Positions 42,594 through 50,774 of a stretch of 64,000 nucleotides of DNA are shown here, one piece after another. The DNA is from an uncultured Chitinophaga sp. GTDB taxonomy: Bacteria > Bacteroidota > Bacteroidia > Chitinophagales > Chitinophagaceae. The stretch is from NCBI RefSeq assembly GCF_902168175.1, contig NZ_CABHOU010000092.1, positions 372,001 to 436,000 on the forward strand, in the 5' to 3' direction. The notes under the pieces are model-generated. The model was not told the DNA's origin, made no database searches, and saw only the letters and a program-made list of their open reading frames with translations. Positions within the stretch are counted from its first letter, which is position 1. Every line of letters starts with the position of its first letter. Made by a program: the position numbers and the translations under genes.

Positions 42594-43205
42594 CTAAAGC
42601 GTTAGGCCAACCCTGAAGGTGATGCGGCCGAAAGTATATTTATCAAAAGCGGCTTGTTCCGCCTCAAATCTCGTTTTTACTATTCCCTTCACATCGCTGT
42701 ACTGGTATCCTGCACTGATAATAAATGAGCGCCGGACGCTGGCGCTGAACTTTTGTCCGATACCACCTTCGAAAACTACTCCAGGCTTGTCCTGTTTAAA
42801 CTTTTCGTACGTAGTTTCCATCTTTACCAGATGTGAAAAACCTGCATTTCCATAAATGAAGGGCGTAATTTTTTTATCCAGCAGATCATAACGAACGTCT
42901 GCGAAGATGGGTATTACGCTTATGTCGGGAAACTGTTTTTCTTCAACATCTATCAGCATACTACCTAAATAATAATGCTGATAACCAATCCCGATCCCTA
43001 CCGAATACTTATGCTGGAAACGATAACCGAGAACTGTTTTTATCGAGATCCCGGTTTCGTTCCCGTAAAGCATTCCTGTTTCCGTAATATTATAAAGAAC
43101 GTTTTTCCGCTTGCCGGAATTCGTTTGTGCATTACTGTTATTAACATTTATACTCAATACCAGTGTTAAACATAAGCCAGCGGCCAGTTTTACGAGATGC
43201 TTCAT
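42594..43205 (-). CDS. Predicted outer-membrane beta-barrel protein
   Basis: A 203-residue secreted protein. The signal peptide (MKHLVKLAAGLCLTLVLSIN region, cleaved near SNAQ) is followed by alternating hydrophobic strands with aromatic ends (VLGYRFQHKYSVGIGIGYQHYYLGSM is shown in part, and FIISAGYQY), ending in TFRVGLTL, which fits an 8-stranded OmpA/OmpX-like barrel. Function is unknown. It lies 5 nt after the LVIVD-repeat gene, so the two are one operon, and it ends at a minus-strand terminator. Confidence 0.75.
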   Translation of the reverse strand: MKHLVKLAAGLCLTLVLSINVNNSNAQTNSGKRKNVLYNITETGMLYGNETGISIKTVLGYRFQHKYSVGIGIGYQHYYLGSMLIDVEEKQFPDISVIPIFADVRYDLLDKKITPFIYGNAGFSHLVKMETTYEKFKQDKPGVVFEGGIGQKFSASVRRSFIISAGYQYSDVKGIVKTRFEAEQAAFDKYTFGRITFRVGLTL

Positions 43206-43210
43206 AAGTA

Positions 43211-44479
43211 CTACTTTACATCTGTAACAGGTATTTTACTCAGTAGTTTAGGCTTTTGTAAATCGGTATAGCTGTATTGATATAATCCATCTTTAGCACT
43301 TACCAGCAACACATCATTGTATGGGATTACGTCATAGGTTTCTATGCCTTCGAGCAATTTAACGGTCTTTATGTCTGTAGTATTGCTCGCATCCAAAAAC
43401 TTTAATCCGAATTTTCCTTCGCAGATAAATAGTTTACCATTATCAATGCCTAATCCCCAGGGATTTTTCATTGGGTAAGTTTTAATCAGGAAGGGTGCTT
43501 CTACATTTTTTACGTCTACTACTTCCAGTTGATTCGTAAACCCCTGGCATGCTGAGCCTGATCGCAGCGTTACATAAGCTTTATCATCTTCTACCACCAC
43601 AGGATCGCAGCTACGTACATGCGAAAACGTTCCTTTTAAAACCGGTGCCGTTGGGTTGCTGGCATCCATAATGTACATGCCCGCATTAGCGCCTACGAAA
43701 AGGTAGTTTTTATAGGGGAACAGTGTTTCGATACCAAAAGCTACTTTCGTTGTGTTCGCAAATTGCGGGTTGTCCGGTTGCTGGATGTTATAGGCTTTGA
43801 TCTCCGCATTGTCGATCAGGTACAACGTGCTGTTCATCACGGTAAAACGAGACATCGATCCGCCCTTTGCTACAGCGCTGTAGTTCGATTTGGCGCTGGC
43901 ATTTTGGAGCGTAACGCTGTTCGCATCTGAATACATTACCGGTCCGCCTGTTGGTATGGATGAGCAGTCCAGTTGATAAACTGTGTCCCGCGCCAGGTAG
44001 TCAACTATCAGGGAATCACGCACCTGCGTAAACTGGTAGTTGTATCGTACATCGTATACGTTTTCTACCCGCTTGTTCAGCTTCACATTGACAGGGTCTG
44101 TAATGTCAAACACCACCAGGTCCATAAAACTATCCGCATATAAGGCATTGCCCGATACAGCCAGGTCTACATTGCCCGGAATGTTAATAAACGAAATTTG
44201 TTTAGGGGCCGCAGGGTTCCGGTTATCGAAAACGTGAATCCCTTTGTTCAGCTCATTTAAAAAAATGTAACTGCCCTTTATATAAATTTTCCCCGGGTGA
44301 TGCACTTCGGTTGCAGCCACCATCCGCACATCTGCTCTCACATCGGTCAGCGATTTCCTCACCGCAGTATAAATAGTAGCCGGTAGTTCTCTTTTGCACG
44401 TATCCTTTACGCAACCCTGAAAGGCTGTCCCCATCACTACAATTACCGGAATTAAAAATGACTTGTAGAAAGCATTCAT
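43211..44479 (-). CDS. LVIVD-repeat lipoprotein (beta-propeller)
   Basis: A 422-residue surface or periplasmic lipoprotein. From the ATG at 44479 the signal ends in lipobox FQGC (about residue 21). The rest is built of repeats of about 40 residues containing LVVFDITDP, MYIMDASNP, LEVVDVKN and LKFLDASN-type strands, characteristic of the LVIVD family and consistent with a beta-propeller. Its role is unknown, and such proteins may display or bind ligands at the cell surface. The longer start at 44563 would hide the signal peptide. The downstream barrel gene is 5 nt away. Confidence 0.82.
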   Translation of the reverse strand: MNAFYKSFLIPVIVVMGTAFQGCVKDTCKRELPATIYTAVRKSLTDVRADVRMVAATEVHHPGKIYIKGSYIFLNELNKGIHVFDNRNPAAPKQISFINIPGNVDLAVSGNALYADSFMDLVVFDITDPVNVKLNKRVENVYDVRYNYQFTQVRDSLIVDYLARDTVYQLDCSSIPTGGPVMYSDANSVTLQNASAKSNYSAVAKGGSMSRFTVMNSTLYLIDNAEIKAYNIQQPDNPQFANTTKVAFGIETLFPYKNYLFVGANAGMYIMDASNPTAPVLKGTFSHVRSCDPVVVEDDKAYVTLRSGSACQGFTNQLEVVDVKNVEAPFLIKTYPMKNPWGLGIDNGKLFICEGKFGLKFLDASNTTDIKTVKLLEGIETYDVIPYNDVLLVSAKDGLYQYSYTDLQKPKLLSKIPVTDVK

Positions 44480-44612
44480 GGGCTGGGTAATTTGATAGTT
44501 AAACGGGGGAGGGAAATGAAAAGTTACAGTGAAGGGAAAAATCTCTTTGTAATTGAAAAACAATTGGTTGGAAAGAGGGCGACTATCTGTAAAACTTATC
44601 TTGTACTGCTCG

Positions 44613-44644
44613 AAATAAAAAGCCCCGGCGTTGCGGCTGGGGCT
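44613..44644 (-). terminator. Rho-independent terminator after gpmI (minus strand)
   Basis: The stem AGCCCC / GGGGCT with further GC pairs is followed on the minus strand by TTTTTATTT. It lies 24 nt after the gpmI stop. Confidence 0.75.
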
Positions 44645-44667
44645 ATATTTTAGGTAGATGTGTTACT

Positions 44668-46191
44668 TTATACCAGTATGTTGCCTGTCATTTCTTTTGG
44701 AATAGGCAAGCCCATAAAATGGAGGATGGTAGGAGCGATGTCGCCCAGTTTACCGCTTTTAACGGTGCCTTTAAAATCATTGCTGATGATGAACAGCGGT
44801 ACCAGGTTCAGCGAGTGGGCGGTGTTTGGTGTACCGTCGGGGTTGATCATGAAGTCGGCGTTACCGTGATCGGCTGTCAGGAAAACGGTATAATCGCTGG
44901 CCAGGGCAGCAGTCACCACACGGGCCACGCAGTTGTCCACCGTTTCTACTGCTTTTACCACCGCGGGCCAAACACCTGTGTGGCCTACCATGTCGGCATT
45001 AGCGAAGTTCAGACAAACGAAGTCGGCGCTCCTGGCGAGCAGTTCCGGAACAATGAGGTCGGCCAGTTCGTTGGCGCTCATTTCCGGCTTCAGGTCGTAA
45101 GTAGCTACTTTGGGCGATGGGGCCAGCAGCCTTCTTTCGCCGATGAACTCGATTTCGCGGCCACCGGAGAAGAAGAATGATACGTGCGGATATTTTTCCG
45201 TTTCGGCAATGCGGATCTGGGTGCGGTTGTTTTGCTCCAGCACTTCGCCGAGCGTCATATTCAGGTTATCGTTCTCAAAAATCACGTGTACGCCGTGGTA
45301 CGATTTGTCGTACTCGGTCATGGTAGTATAGTTGAGCGCCAGCGGGTGCATGCCTGCTTCCGGGAAAGCCTCCTGTGTAAGTACCTGTGTAATTTCGCGG
45401 CAGCGATCCGTACGGAAGTTGAAGCTGATTACTGCATCGCCGGGCTGTATAACGGCTATTGGCGTTGCGCCGTTTTCAGAAACGATGATGGGTTTAATGA
45501 ATTCGTCGGTCACCCCTTCTGCATAAGAGGCTTTGATAGCGGTGAGCAGGTCTTGCGTGTAAGTGCCTGTGCCGTGTACGAGTGCATCGTAGGCCAGTTT
45601 TACTCTTTCCCAGCGTTTGTCGCGGTCCATGGCGTAGTAGCGGCCGGTAACCGTGGCTATTTTGCCGGTGGTGGCTGCCAGGTGTTGCTGCAGGTCTTCG
45701 ATATAACCCAAACCGCCTTTAGGATCGGTGTCGCGGCCATCGGTAAACGCGTGTATATATACGTTAGGCAGGCCTTTGTCTTTGGCGATCTGCGTGAGTG
45801 CTTTCAGGTGATTGGTGTGAGAGTGAACACCGCCATCGCTTACGAGGCCCATCAGGTGAAGGGCTTTACCGTTAGTGAGGGCATAGTTCATTGCGTTCTG
45901 GAGTACCGGGTTGGCGGCCAGCTCGCCGGTGCGAACGGCTACGTTAATGCGCTGAAGCTCCTGGTATACTATACGGCCGGCACCGAGGTTCAGGTGACCA
46001 ACTTCTGAGTTGCCCATCTGGCCTTCAGGCAAACCTACATCTTCACCACAGGTAATAAGCGTACTATGCGGATATTGCTGGTATAAAGCGCTTACAAAAG
46101 GAGTTTTAGCGTGTGCAATGGCGTCTGCAGCGGGTACCTGCCCCTGGCCCCAGCCATCCATAATGATCAAAATTGCTTTCTTATTTTCCAT
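44668..46191 (-). CDS. gpmI: 2,3-bisphosphoglycerate-independent phosphoglycerate mutase
   Basis: A 507-residue cytosolic glycolytic enzyme that interconverts 3- and 2-phosphoglycerate using two Mn ions. The alkaline-phosphatase-fold motifs are intact: LIIMDGWG (metal Asp), the phospho-acceptor Ser in GNSEVGHLNLGAGR, HSHTNHL, FTDGRDTDP, NFRTDRCREIT, NFANADMVGHTG and TADHGNADFM. Length is normal. It stands alone on the minus strand, with a terminator after it and a 280-bp gap to the divergent DUF4783 gene. Confidence 0.96.
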   Translation of the reverse strand: MENKKAILIIMDGWGQGQVPAADAIAHAKTPFVSALYQQYPHSTLITCGEDVGLPEGQMGNSEVGHLNLGAGRIVYQELQRINVAVRTGELAANPVLQNAMNYALTNGKALHLMGLVSDGGVHSHTNHLKALTQIAKDKGLPNVYIHAFTDGRDTDPKGGLGYIEDLQQHLAATTGKIATVTGRYYAMDRDKRWERVKLAYDALVHGTGTYTQDLLTAIKASYAEGVTDEFIKPIIVSENGATPIAVIQPGDAVISFNFRTDRCREITQVLTQEAFPEAGMHPLALNYTTMTEYDKSYHGVHVIFENDNLNMTLGEVLEQNNRTQIRIAETEKYPHVSFFFSGGREIEFIGERRLLAPSPKVATYDLKPEMSANELADLIVPELLARSADFVCLNFANADMVGHTGVWPAVVKAVETVDNCVARVVTAALASDYTVFLTADHGNADFMINPDGTPNTAHSLNLVPLFIISNDFKGTVKSGKLGDIAPTILHFMGLPIPKEMTGNILV

Positions 46192-46470
46192 ACAATATCC
46201 TGGCTTTTAATATTTAATTATGAGGTCGTGAAATTATACAAAAATCGGATGACTGTTAGCAGTTAGTTATTACAGCGCTCAACTCCCTAAAGTTTACCTA
46301 CACGAAAAAATATCCGGCGTTCACCTCCAAAACTATTACATGCCAAATACTTTATATAGTTTCGGCGCTGATTTATATAGCACAAAGGTGGCATTTATTA
46401 GGCTGATGCTGTGTTTGGCATGCTTTTGGCTCCTTGCATAACCGATAAAAAGTATATTAAACGAACGGAC

Positions 46471-46866
46471 ATGAAAAAGATAATTTTTGTACTCACCTCT
46501 CTGGTACTGGCGGGAATGTTCGCAGCATTCACCATTTTCGCCGCACCTTTCGACGATGTGGTAAGTGCAATTAGAAAAGGCGATGCAGCAGGATTGTCTC
46601 GTTTTATGGATAATTCTATAGATATCACCATGTCTGGTAAGTCGGCTTCTTACAGCAAGGCACAGGCGGAGATCATTCTGAAAGACTTTTTTGCCAAAAA
46701 CCAGGTTAAATCAATAGAGATCATCCATAAAGTGGAGAGTAATAACGGTTCTGTAATGGCTGTAGGTAACATGACTACGTCAGGCGGCAACTACCGTACT
46801 ACCATTTATGTGCTGAAAAAAGGCAATAATACCGTACTTAACGAGCTTAAATTCGAGAATAAATAA
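46471..46866 (+). CDS. DUF4783 secreted protein
   Basis: A 131-residue exported protein: signal peptide (MKKIIFVLTSLVLAGMFAAFTIFA region), then a compact domain of about 105 residues with DVVSAIRKGDAAGLSRFMDNSIDI, FFAKNQVKSIEIIHK and ending YVLKKGNNTVLNELKFE. This is the Bacteroidota DUF4783 family, whose fold resembles NTF2/SnoaL proteins. Function is unknown. The 46411 start adds 20 residues before the signal peptide and is rejected. It is followed by a strong terminator and then nadC, the usual neighbour. Confidence 0.85.
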   Translation: MKKIIFVLTSLVLAGMFAAFTIFAAPFDDVVSAIRKGDAAGLSRFMDNSIDITMSGKSASYSKAQAEIILKDFFAKNQVKSIEIIHKVESNNGSVMAVGNMTTSGGNYRTTIYVLKKGNNTVLNELKFENK

Positions 46867-46899
46867 ACAAAAAGTTGAAATTAATTGTAAAAGCCCCCG

Positions 46900-46936
46900 G
46901 TGCTTCGCTAGTAATTGCGAAGCACTTTTTATTTTT
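46900..46936 (+). terminator. Rho-independent terminator after the DUF4783 gene
   Basis: A perfect 9-bp stem GTGCTTCGC / GCGAAGCAC with an 8-nt loop, followed by TTTTTATTTTT. Its T-tract overlaps the minus-7 box of nadC. Confidence 0.85.
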
Positions 46937-46937
46937 G
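46930..46937 (+). promoter_or_regulatory. Minus-7 promoter element for nadC
   Basis: TATTTTTG is an exact TAnnTTTG match located 17 nt before the nadC ATG at 46955. It is embedded in the T-tract of the preceding terminator, so termination and re-initiation share sequence. Confidence 0.4.
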
Positions 46938-46954
46938 GGCCTGCGATCAAAAGA

Positions 46955-47809
46955 ATGATTATGAACGAGCATGCACTTACGGCCTTTATTACAGCCGCCC
47001 TGGCGGAGGATATTGGCACTGGCGACCACAGCACACTGGCCTGTATTCCTGCTTCTGAAAAGGGGAAAGCGGTGTTGAAGATAAAAGAGAACGGTGTACT
47101 GGCCGGTATGGAAGTGGCGGAGGCCATCTTCCGGCACCTCGATCCCGGAACAGTATTTATCCCTTTAAAGAAGGATGGGGAAGCCATGACGGCCGGAGAA
47201 ACGGCTTTTGAAGTGAGTGCCACCGTGCATACGCTCTTATCCGGCGAGCGGCTGGTGCTTAACTGTATGCAACGTATGAGCGGCATTGCCACGCTTACCC
47301 GCACCTATACCGAAAAACTGAAAGGTTATCATACCCGCATACTCGATACGCGCAAAACCACACCTAATTTCCGTATGTTGGAAAAAGAGGCGGTGCGCAT
47401 TGGGGGCGGTGTAAACCATCGTATGGGGCTATACGATATGGTGATGCTGAAAGACAACCATATCGACTTTGCAGGAGGAATTACCGCAGCAGTGGAGCGT
47501 ACGGTTGCCTATCTGCAGAAAAACAACCTGCCCTTGCAGATAGAAGTGGAAACCCGCACGCTGGCCGATGTGGAGGAAGTGCTGAAAGTGGGCAGGGTGC
47601 ATCGTATTATGCTGGACAATTATCCCCCGGCGCAGATAACGGAGGCGCTGGCACTGATCAAAGGCCGCTATGAAACGGAAGCTTCCGGCGGTATTACCCT
47701 CGCTAACCTGGAGGAATATGCCAAAACAGGGGTAGACTTTATTTCTGTGGGTGCTATCATTCATCATGCGGTGAGCCTGGATTTAAGCCTGAAAGCGGTT
47801 ACTCAATAA
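46955..47809 (+). CDS. nadC: Nicotinate-nucleotide pyrophosphorylase (carboxylating)
   Basis: A 284-residue quinolinate phosphoribosyltransferase of de novo NAD synthesis, converting quinolinate and PRPP to nicotinate mononucleotide. Family blocks: LAEDIGTGDHST, GVLAGMEVAE, LNCMQRMSGIATLT, LDTRKTTPNFRMLEKEAVRIGGGVNHRMGLYDMVMLKDNH (given here in recognised pieces), IEVETRTLADVEEV and EASGGITLANLEEYA. Translation may start at either of two ATGs (46955, 46961). NadB is encoded at 7.8-9.4 kb. The lipid kinase gene follows closely on the same strand. Confidence 0.96.
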   Translation: MIMNEHALTAFITAALAEDIGTGDHSTLACIPASEKGKAVLKIKENGVLAGMEVAEAIFRHLDPGTVFIPLKKDGEAMTAGETAFEVSATVHTLLSGERLVLNCMQRMSGIATLTRTYTEKLKGYHTRILDTRKTTPNFRMLEKEAVRIGGGVNHRMGLYDMVMLKDNHIDFAGGITAAVERTVAYLQKNNLPLQIEVETRTLADVEEVLKVGRVHRIMLDNYPPAQITEALALIKGRYETEASGGITLANLEEYAKTGVDFISVGAIIHHAVSLDLSLKAVTQ

Positions 47810-47825
47810 TCTCAAAAACAGTTTT

Positions 47826-48701
47826 CTGAAAAAGATACTCATCATCATTAACCGTAAAGCGGGTACCGACAGGGAAAAGCGGATGGAACAGCATATTCGC
47901 CAACACCTCCCCGCCGATCAGTTTTCTGTTGCCGTTAAACATCTTGAATACCTGGGTCATGGTGCCGACCTTGCGAGAGAAGCCGTGAACGATGGTGTAC
48001 ACACCGTAGTAGCGGTAGGTGGCGATGGTTCCATAAACGAAATTGCCCAGGGACTTGTGGGTTCAGCTACTGCGCTGGCTATAGTGCCCCGTGGTAGCGG
48101 CAACGGACTGGCCCGCGCGCTGAAAATCCCGCTGGACGTTCCTAAAGCGCTGGCGTTGGTGGCAGTTAACAAACAGTTACCCATGGATGTGGCTTATGCC
48201 AACGAGCACCTGTTCCTGAGTAACGCCGGCGTAGGTTTTGACGCATTAATAGCAGATCGTTTCCGGCATAGCAAAAAACGTGGACTGGTTAATTACGCCC
48301 GTCTTATCATTGGTCACTTCCGTCGTTACAAACCGGAGGCGTATGATATGCAGATAGATGGGGGAGATAAAAAGATGTCCGCGTTCCTGCTTACAGTGGC
48401 CAACGGCAACCAGTTCGGGTACGAATTCAAAATAGCACCGCCTGCCAGCGTGTTCGATGGCTGGCTGGATATATGCGTAGTGAAGCCCGTCCGCTTCTGG
48501 GATTTGCTGCCCATCAGCATCAGGTCGCTGGCTGGTAATATCCATAAAAGCGGTTACATGCAGCATGAAAGAGGGAAGGAGATAGTGGTAAGCAGCCCCG
48601 GGCTCGACAGTTTGCAGGTAGATGGCGATGCGGTGGAGTTGAAAGGAAGTGAGGTCCGCTTTCACATAGTTCCTGCCGCTTTACGTATTATTGTACCATA
48701 A
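47826..48701 (+). CDS. Diacylglycerol kinase family lipid kinase (YegS/DagK-like), probable CTG start
   Basis: A cytosolic lipid kinase of 272-291 residues with the family motif AVGGDGSINEIAQGL (ATP-binding GGDG), GSGNGLARALKIP and GVGFDALIADRF. The first ATG (47883) would delete the conserved first strand of the fold, which is encoded just upstream in frame as KKILIIINRKAGTDREK. Between the in-frame stop at 47790 and that ATG there is no ATG, GTG or TTG. The only near-canonical codon that keeps the strand is CTG at 47826, 17 nt after the nadC stop. Substrate (diacylglycerol or another lipid) is uncertain. Confidence 0.88.
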   Translation: MKKILIIINRKAGTDREKRMEQHIRQHLPADQFSVAVKHLEYLGHGADLAREAVNDGVHTVVAVGGDGSINEIAQGLVGSATALAIVPRGSGNGLARALKIPLDVPKALALVAVNKQLPMDVAYANEHLFLSNAGVGFDALIADRFRHSKKRGLVNYARLIIGHFRRYKPEAYDMQIDGGDKKMSAFLLTVANGNQFGYEFKIAPPASVFDGWLDICVVKPVRFWDLLPISIRSLAGNIHKSGYMQHERGKEIVVSSPGLDSLQVDGDAVELKGSEVRFHIVPAALRIIVP

Positions 48702-48716
48702 TTAAAAGGATCCATT

Positions 48717-49052
48717 ATGAGCAAGAAGAAACATTCCAACCCAGGTGGTATTGTGTTTTCCACCAATCCCGATTTTTCATATGAGTCCGATAACCAGGAA
48801 GATCAGGATACCTTGCCGCCTGCAGAGCAGCGACTGAAGGTTATATTGGATAAAAAACAGCGGGCTGGTAAAGTAGTAACGCTGATAGAAGGTTTTGTGG
48901 GTAAATCGGAAGACCTGGAAAAGCTGGGTAAAGACCTTAAAACCAAATGTGGCGCCGGCGGCAGTGCTAAAGATGGGATAATACTGGTACAGGGCGATTA
49001 CCGCGAAAAAGTAGTGAAGTGGCTGCAAGACTGGGGTTATAAAGCGAAATAG
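48717..49052 (+). CDS. SUI1/eIF1-like translation factor (YciH family)
   Basis: A 111-residue protein. Residues about 45-111 form the SUI1 fold with GKVVTLIEGFVGKSEDLEKLGKDLKTKCGAGGSAKDGIILVQGDYREKV (recognised in pieces: the basic GAGGSAKDG loop and the VQGD strand are diagnostic). The N-terminal 40 residues are polar and probably disordered. Bacterial YciH proteins influence start-site selection fidelity, but their role is not settled. It starts 15 nt after the lipid kinase gene and ends at a terminator, so nadC, the kinase and this gene may be one transcript. Confidence 0.9.
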   Translation: MSKKKHSNPGGIVFSTNPDFSYESDNQEDQDTLPPAEQRLKVILDKKQRAGKVVTLIEGFVGKSEDLEKLGKDLKTKCGAGGSAKDGIILVQGDYREKVVKWLQDWGYKAK

Positions 49053-49076
49053 AAATATCTTATTAAGTTGATAAAC

Positions 49077-49111
49077 AAAAGGGACAGTCCGGAAGGATTG
49101 TCCCTTTTTTA
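49077..49111 (+). terminator. Rho-independent terminator after the SUI1 gene
   Basis: An 11-bp stem AGGGACAGTCC / GGATTGTCCCT (one G-T pair), loop ggaa, followed by TTTTTT. Confidence 0.85.
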
Positions 49112-49288
49112 TTGCCGTCTGTTTATGGCTGAAAGTAGTGTCGGCTTAATGGTGATTGCCCGGGATAAGGCCGCTGCGGTTCGGCATTATCTTACCAGAT
49201 ATCTTCTGGTCCATAGGATCGTTTAGGCAGCCTTGTACCATCCTTTAACGATCCTTGCTATATTATAGGTTAATACTTCGTAGATCTA

Positions 49289-49370
49289 AGGTTCATTCTA
49301 GGTTGATTATAGGTCATTTAACCTAGAATGAACCTAGGATGAACCTAGAATGAACCTAGAATGAACCTTA
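49289..49370. repeat. 11-bp array in two orientations forming a perfect 16-bp inverted repeat
   Basis: Two units reading AGGTTCATTCT-like (49289, 49300) are followed by four units in the opposite orientation, ACCTAGAATGA-like (49321, 49332, 49343, 49354), plus a partial unit. The 16-bp arms at 49289-49304 and 49320-49335 are perfectly complementary with a 15-nt spacer, so a strong hairpin or cruciform is possible. Confidence 0.88.
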
Positions 49371-49379
49371 AACGGAGCA

Positions 49380-49412
49380 GGGATGTAGCCGGGATCTGCC
49401 TGGGATGAGGCA
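49380..49412. repeat. Second 11-bp-period array, GGGAT core
   Basis: Three units starting GGGAT at 49380, 49391 and 49402 are exactly 11 bp apart, with variable remaining bases. Confidence 0.6.
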
Positions 49413-49427
49413 GGCTGGGTCTTGTCC

Positions 49428-49511
49428 GGTCTTGTCCTGCTATAGGTTTACACCTGTTGTTAGGAAATACTGAATTTGGTTTACAAAGAATCTTGATTGT
49501 CCTGAAGCCGG
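49428..49511. repeat. 84-bp repeat unit, copy 1
   Basis: Matches 49553-49635 with only a handful of differences (for example at the two positions in AGGTTTACACCTG versus AGGTTTGCACCTG, and ACAAAGAATCTTG versus ACAAAAATTTTG). Starts GGTCTTGTCCTGC and ends GAAGCCGG. Confidence 0.85.
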
Positions 49512-49552
49512 TTTACGGGTTTCAGGAATAGTCCTGTTGGAGGTTGACACCT

Positions 49553-49635
49553 GGTCTTGTCCTGCTATAGGTTTGCACCTGTTGTTAGGAAATACTGAAT
49601 TTGGGTTACAAAAATTTTGATTGTCCTAAAGCCGG
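49553..49635. repeat. 84-bp repeat unit, copy 2, overlapping the AraC gene's 3' end
   Basis: This copy includes the last codons and TAG stop of the minus-strand AraC gene, so the duplicated unit is the 3' flank of that gene. Copy 1 lies 125 bp further along. Confidence 0.85.
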
Positions 49636-50576
49636 AAGAGGTGCGGCGCTTGTCCTGTGTGTTTTTTGAAGAACTGGGTAAAGTTTCCCGGGGCGTCGAA
49701 GCCCAGGCAGTCGGCGATCTCCGAAATTTGCCAGTCTGTATGCTTCAGTAGTAGTTTGGCTTCCAGGGTGATGCGGTGTTTGATATGTTCACTGGCGTTT
49801 TTGCCCGTAGCGGTTTTTACGCTGGCGTTAAGGTGATTGGGATGAACGTGAAGCTCAGCGGCAAAGGCTTTGACGGTTTTGAGTTGAAGCTGCGTGTGCA
49901 GTGACTGGATAGGGAATTGTTTCTCCAACAAACTCACAAACCGTTTGGTGAGCATGTGGGATGCATTGATTGTTGTATGGGCCGGGGCTTCCGCATTTAC
50001 CTGCCGTTTGGCCTTTAACATTAACAGTTTAATATAGATGCGAATCGCTTCTTCCCGGAATGGATCTTCCGAATCAAATTCCAGTTTTAATTGTGTAAAT
50101 ATGGATTCGAAGTATCGCGCTTCTGCTTCTGTAAGGTTAACAACGGGGTTGCCGCCGGTTGTAAACATAGGGTGATTAAGTACTTCTTCCCTGTCCTGTG
50201 GTGCGTCTTCAAACAATTCCTCCTTAAAAATACAATAGTAGCCATCCTGTTCTGCTTCGTCGTCCGGCATCCATGTTTTTAAGTCGGTGGGGTTTATGAA
50301 CATGAGTACCGGCGGCTTTATATGGTATTCGTTATGGCCAAGCCTGAAGTGTCCCGGCCCGGCGGTGATGAGCGATATTTTAAAATAATCGCGCCTGCTG
50401 GCAGCAATATCATGCCTGCAGTTGTAATCTCTTCTGGAATGGACGCTAAAGTAGCGATCAGTAAAAACTGCTTCGCTGATATCATGTATAGATTTGTTTA
50501 ATATAATCGAGTCTTGGCTAAGGTCATCCATTTTTAAGATGGATATTCTATTTGGAGATTTAAATTTTCCAGACAT
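49626..50576 (-). CDS. AraC family transcriptional regulator
   Basis: A 316-residue regulator. The N-terminal ~160 residues form a cupin-like sensing domain (DYFKISLITAGPGHFRLGHNEYHI region). The C-terminal ~100 residues are the double helix-turn-helix (FAAELHVHPNHLNASVKTATGKNASEHIKHRI in recognised pieces, then LLLKHTDWQISEIADCLGFDAPGNFTQFFKKHTG), typical of AraC/XylS. Ligand and targets are unknown. The ATG at 50576 lies 4 nt from an exact minus-7 box, which supports that start over the ATG 15 codons later. Its 3' end lies in a duplicated sequence. Confidence 0.92.
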   Translation of the reverse strand: MSGKFKSPNRISILKMDDLSQDSIILNKSIHDISEAVFTDRYFSVHSRRDYNCRHDIAASRRDYFKISLITAGPGHFRLGHNEYHIKPPVLMFINPTDLKTWMPDDEAEQDGYYCIFKEELFEDAPQDREEVLNHPMFTTGGNPVVNLTEAEARYFESIFTQLKLEFDSEDPFREEAIRIYIKLLMLKAKRQVNAEAPAHTTINASHMLTKRFVSLLEKQFPIQSLHTQLQLKTVKAFAAELHVHPNHLNASVKTATGKNASEHIKHRITLEAKLLLKHTDWQISEIADCLGFDAPGNFTQFFKKHTGQAPHLFRL

Positions 50577-50580
50577 GATC

Positions 50581-50588
50581 CAAATTTA
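50581..50588 (-). promoter_or_regulatory. Minus-7 promoter element for the AraC gene
   Basis: On the minus strand it reads TAAATTTG, an exact TAnnTTTG match, 4 nt before the ATG. Transcription would start at or just inside the start codon. Confidence 0.45.
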
Positions 50589-50774
50589 TCTGTTTTTACT
50601 TCTATTTGCTTACATTATAATTAAATAGTATAAAATAGTCGTGTTAAGGGATTGTGATCAAAAAGTTAACAAAATGCAAATTTGTTGCAGTTTTTGATTT
50701 GTATAATCAAAAAAGAATGGGCATCTTGGAAGTCCTTCCACTTTATCAACCAAAATTTATATGGCTACCCCTTA

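Larger units (their letters stand above)
49053..49625. other. Repeat-rich gap between convergent genes
   Basis: About 570 bp without a coding ORF between the SUI1 gene terminator and the AraC gene's 3' end. It holds two kinds of 11-bp-period arrays (49289-49370, 49380-49412) and two copies of an 84-bp unit (49428-49511, 49553-49635). No promoter or tRNA was seen. Confidence 0.7.

Noticed and set aside
49289-49412. CRISPR-like array
   Set aside because: Units are 11 bp with no unique spacers, in two orientations, and no cas genes are nearby.
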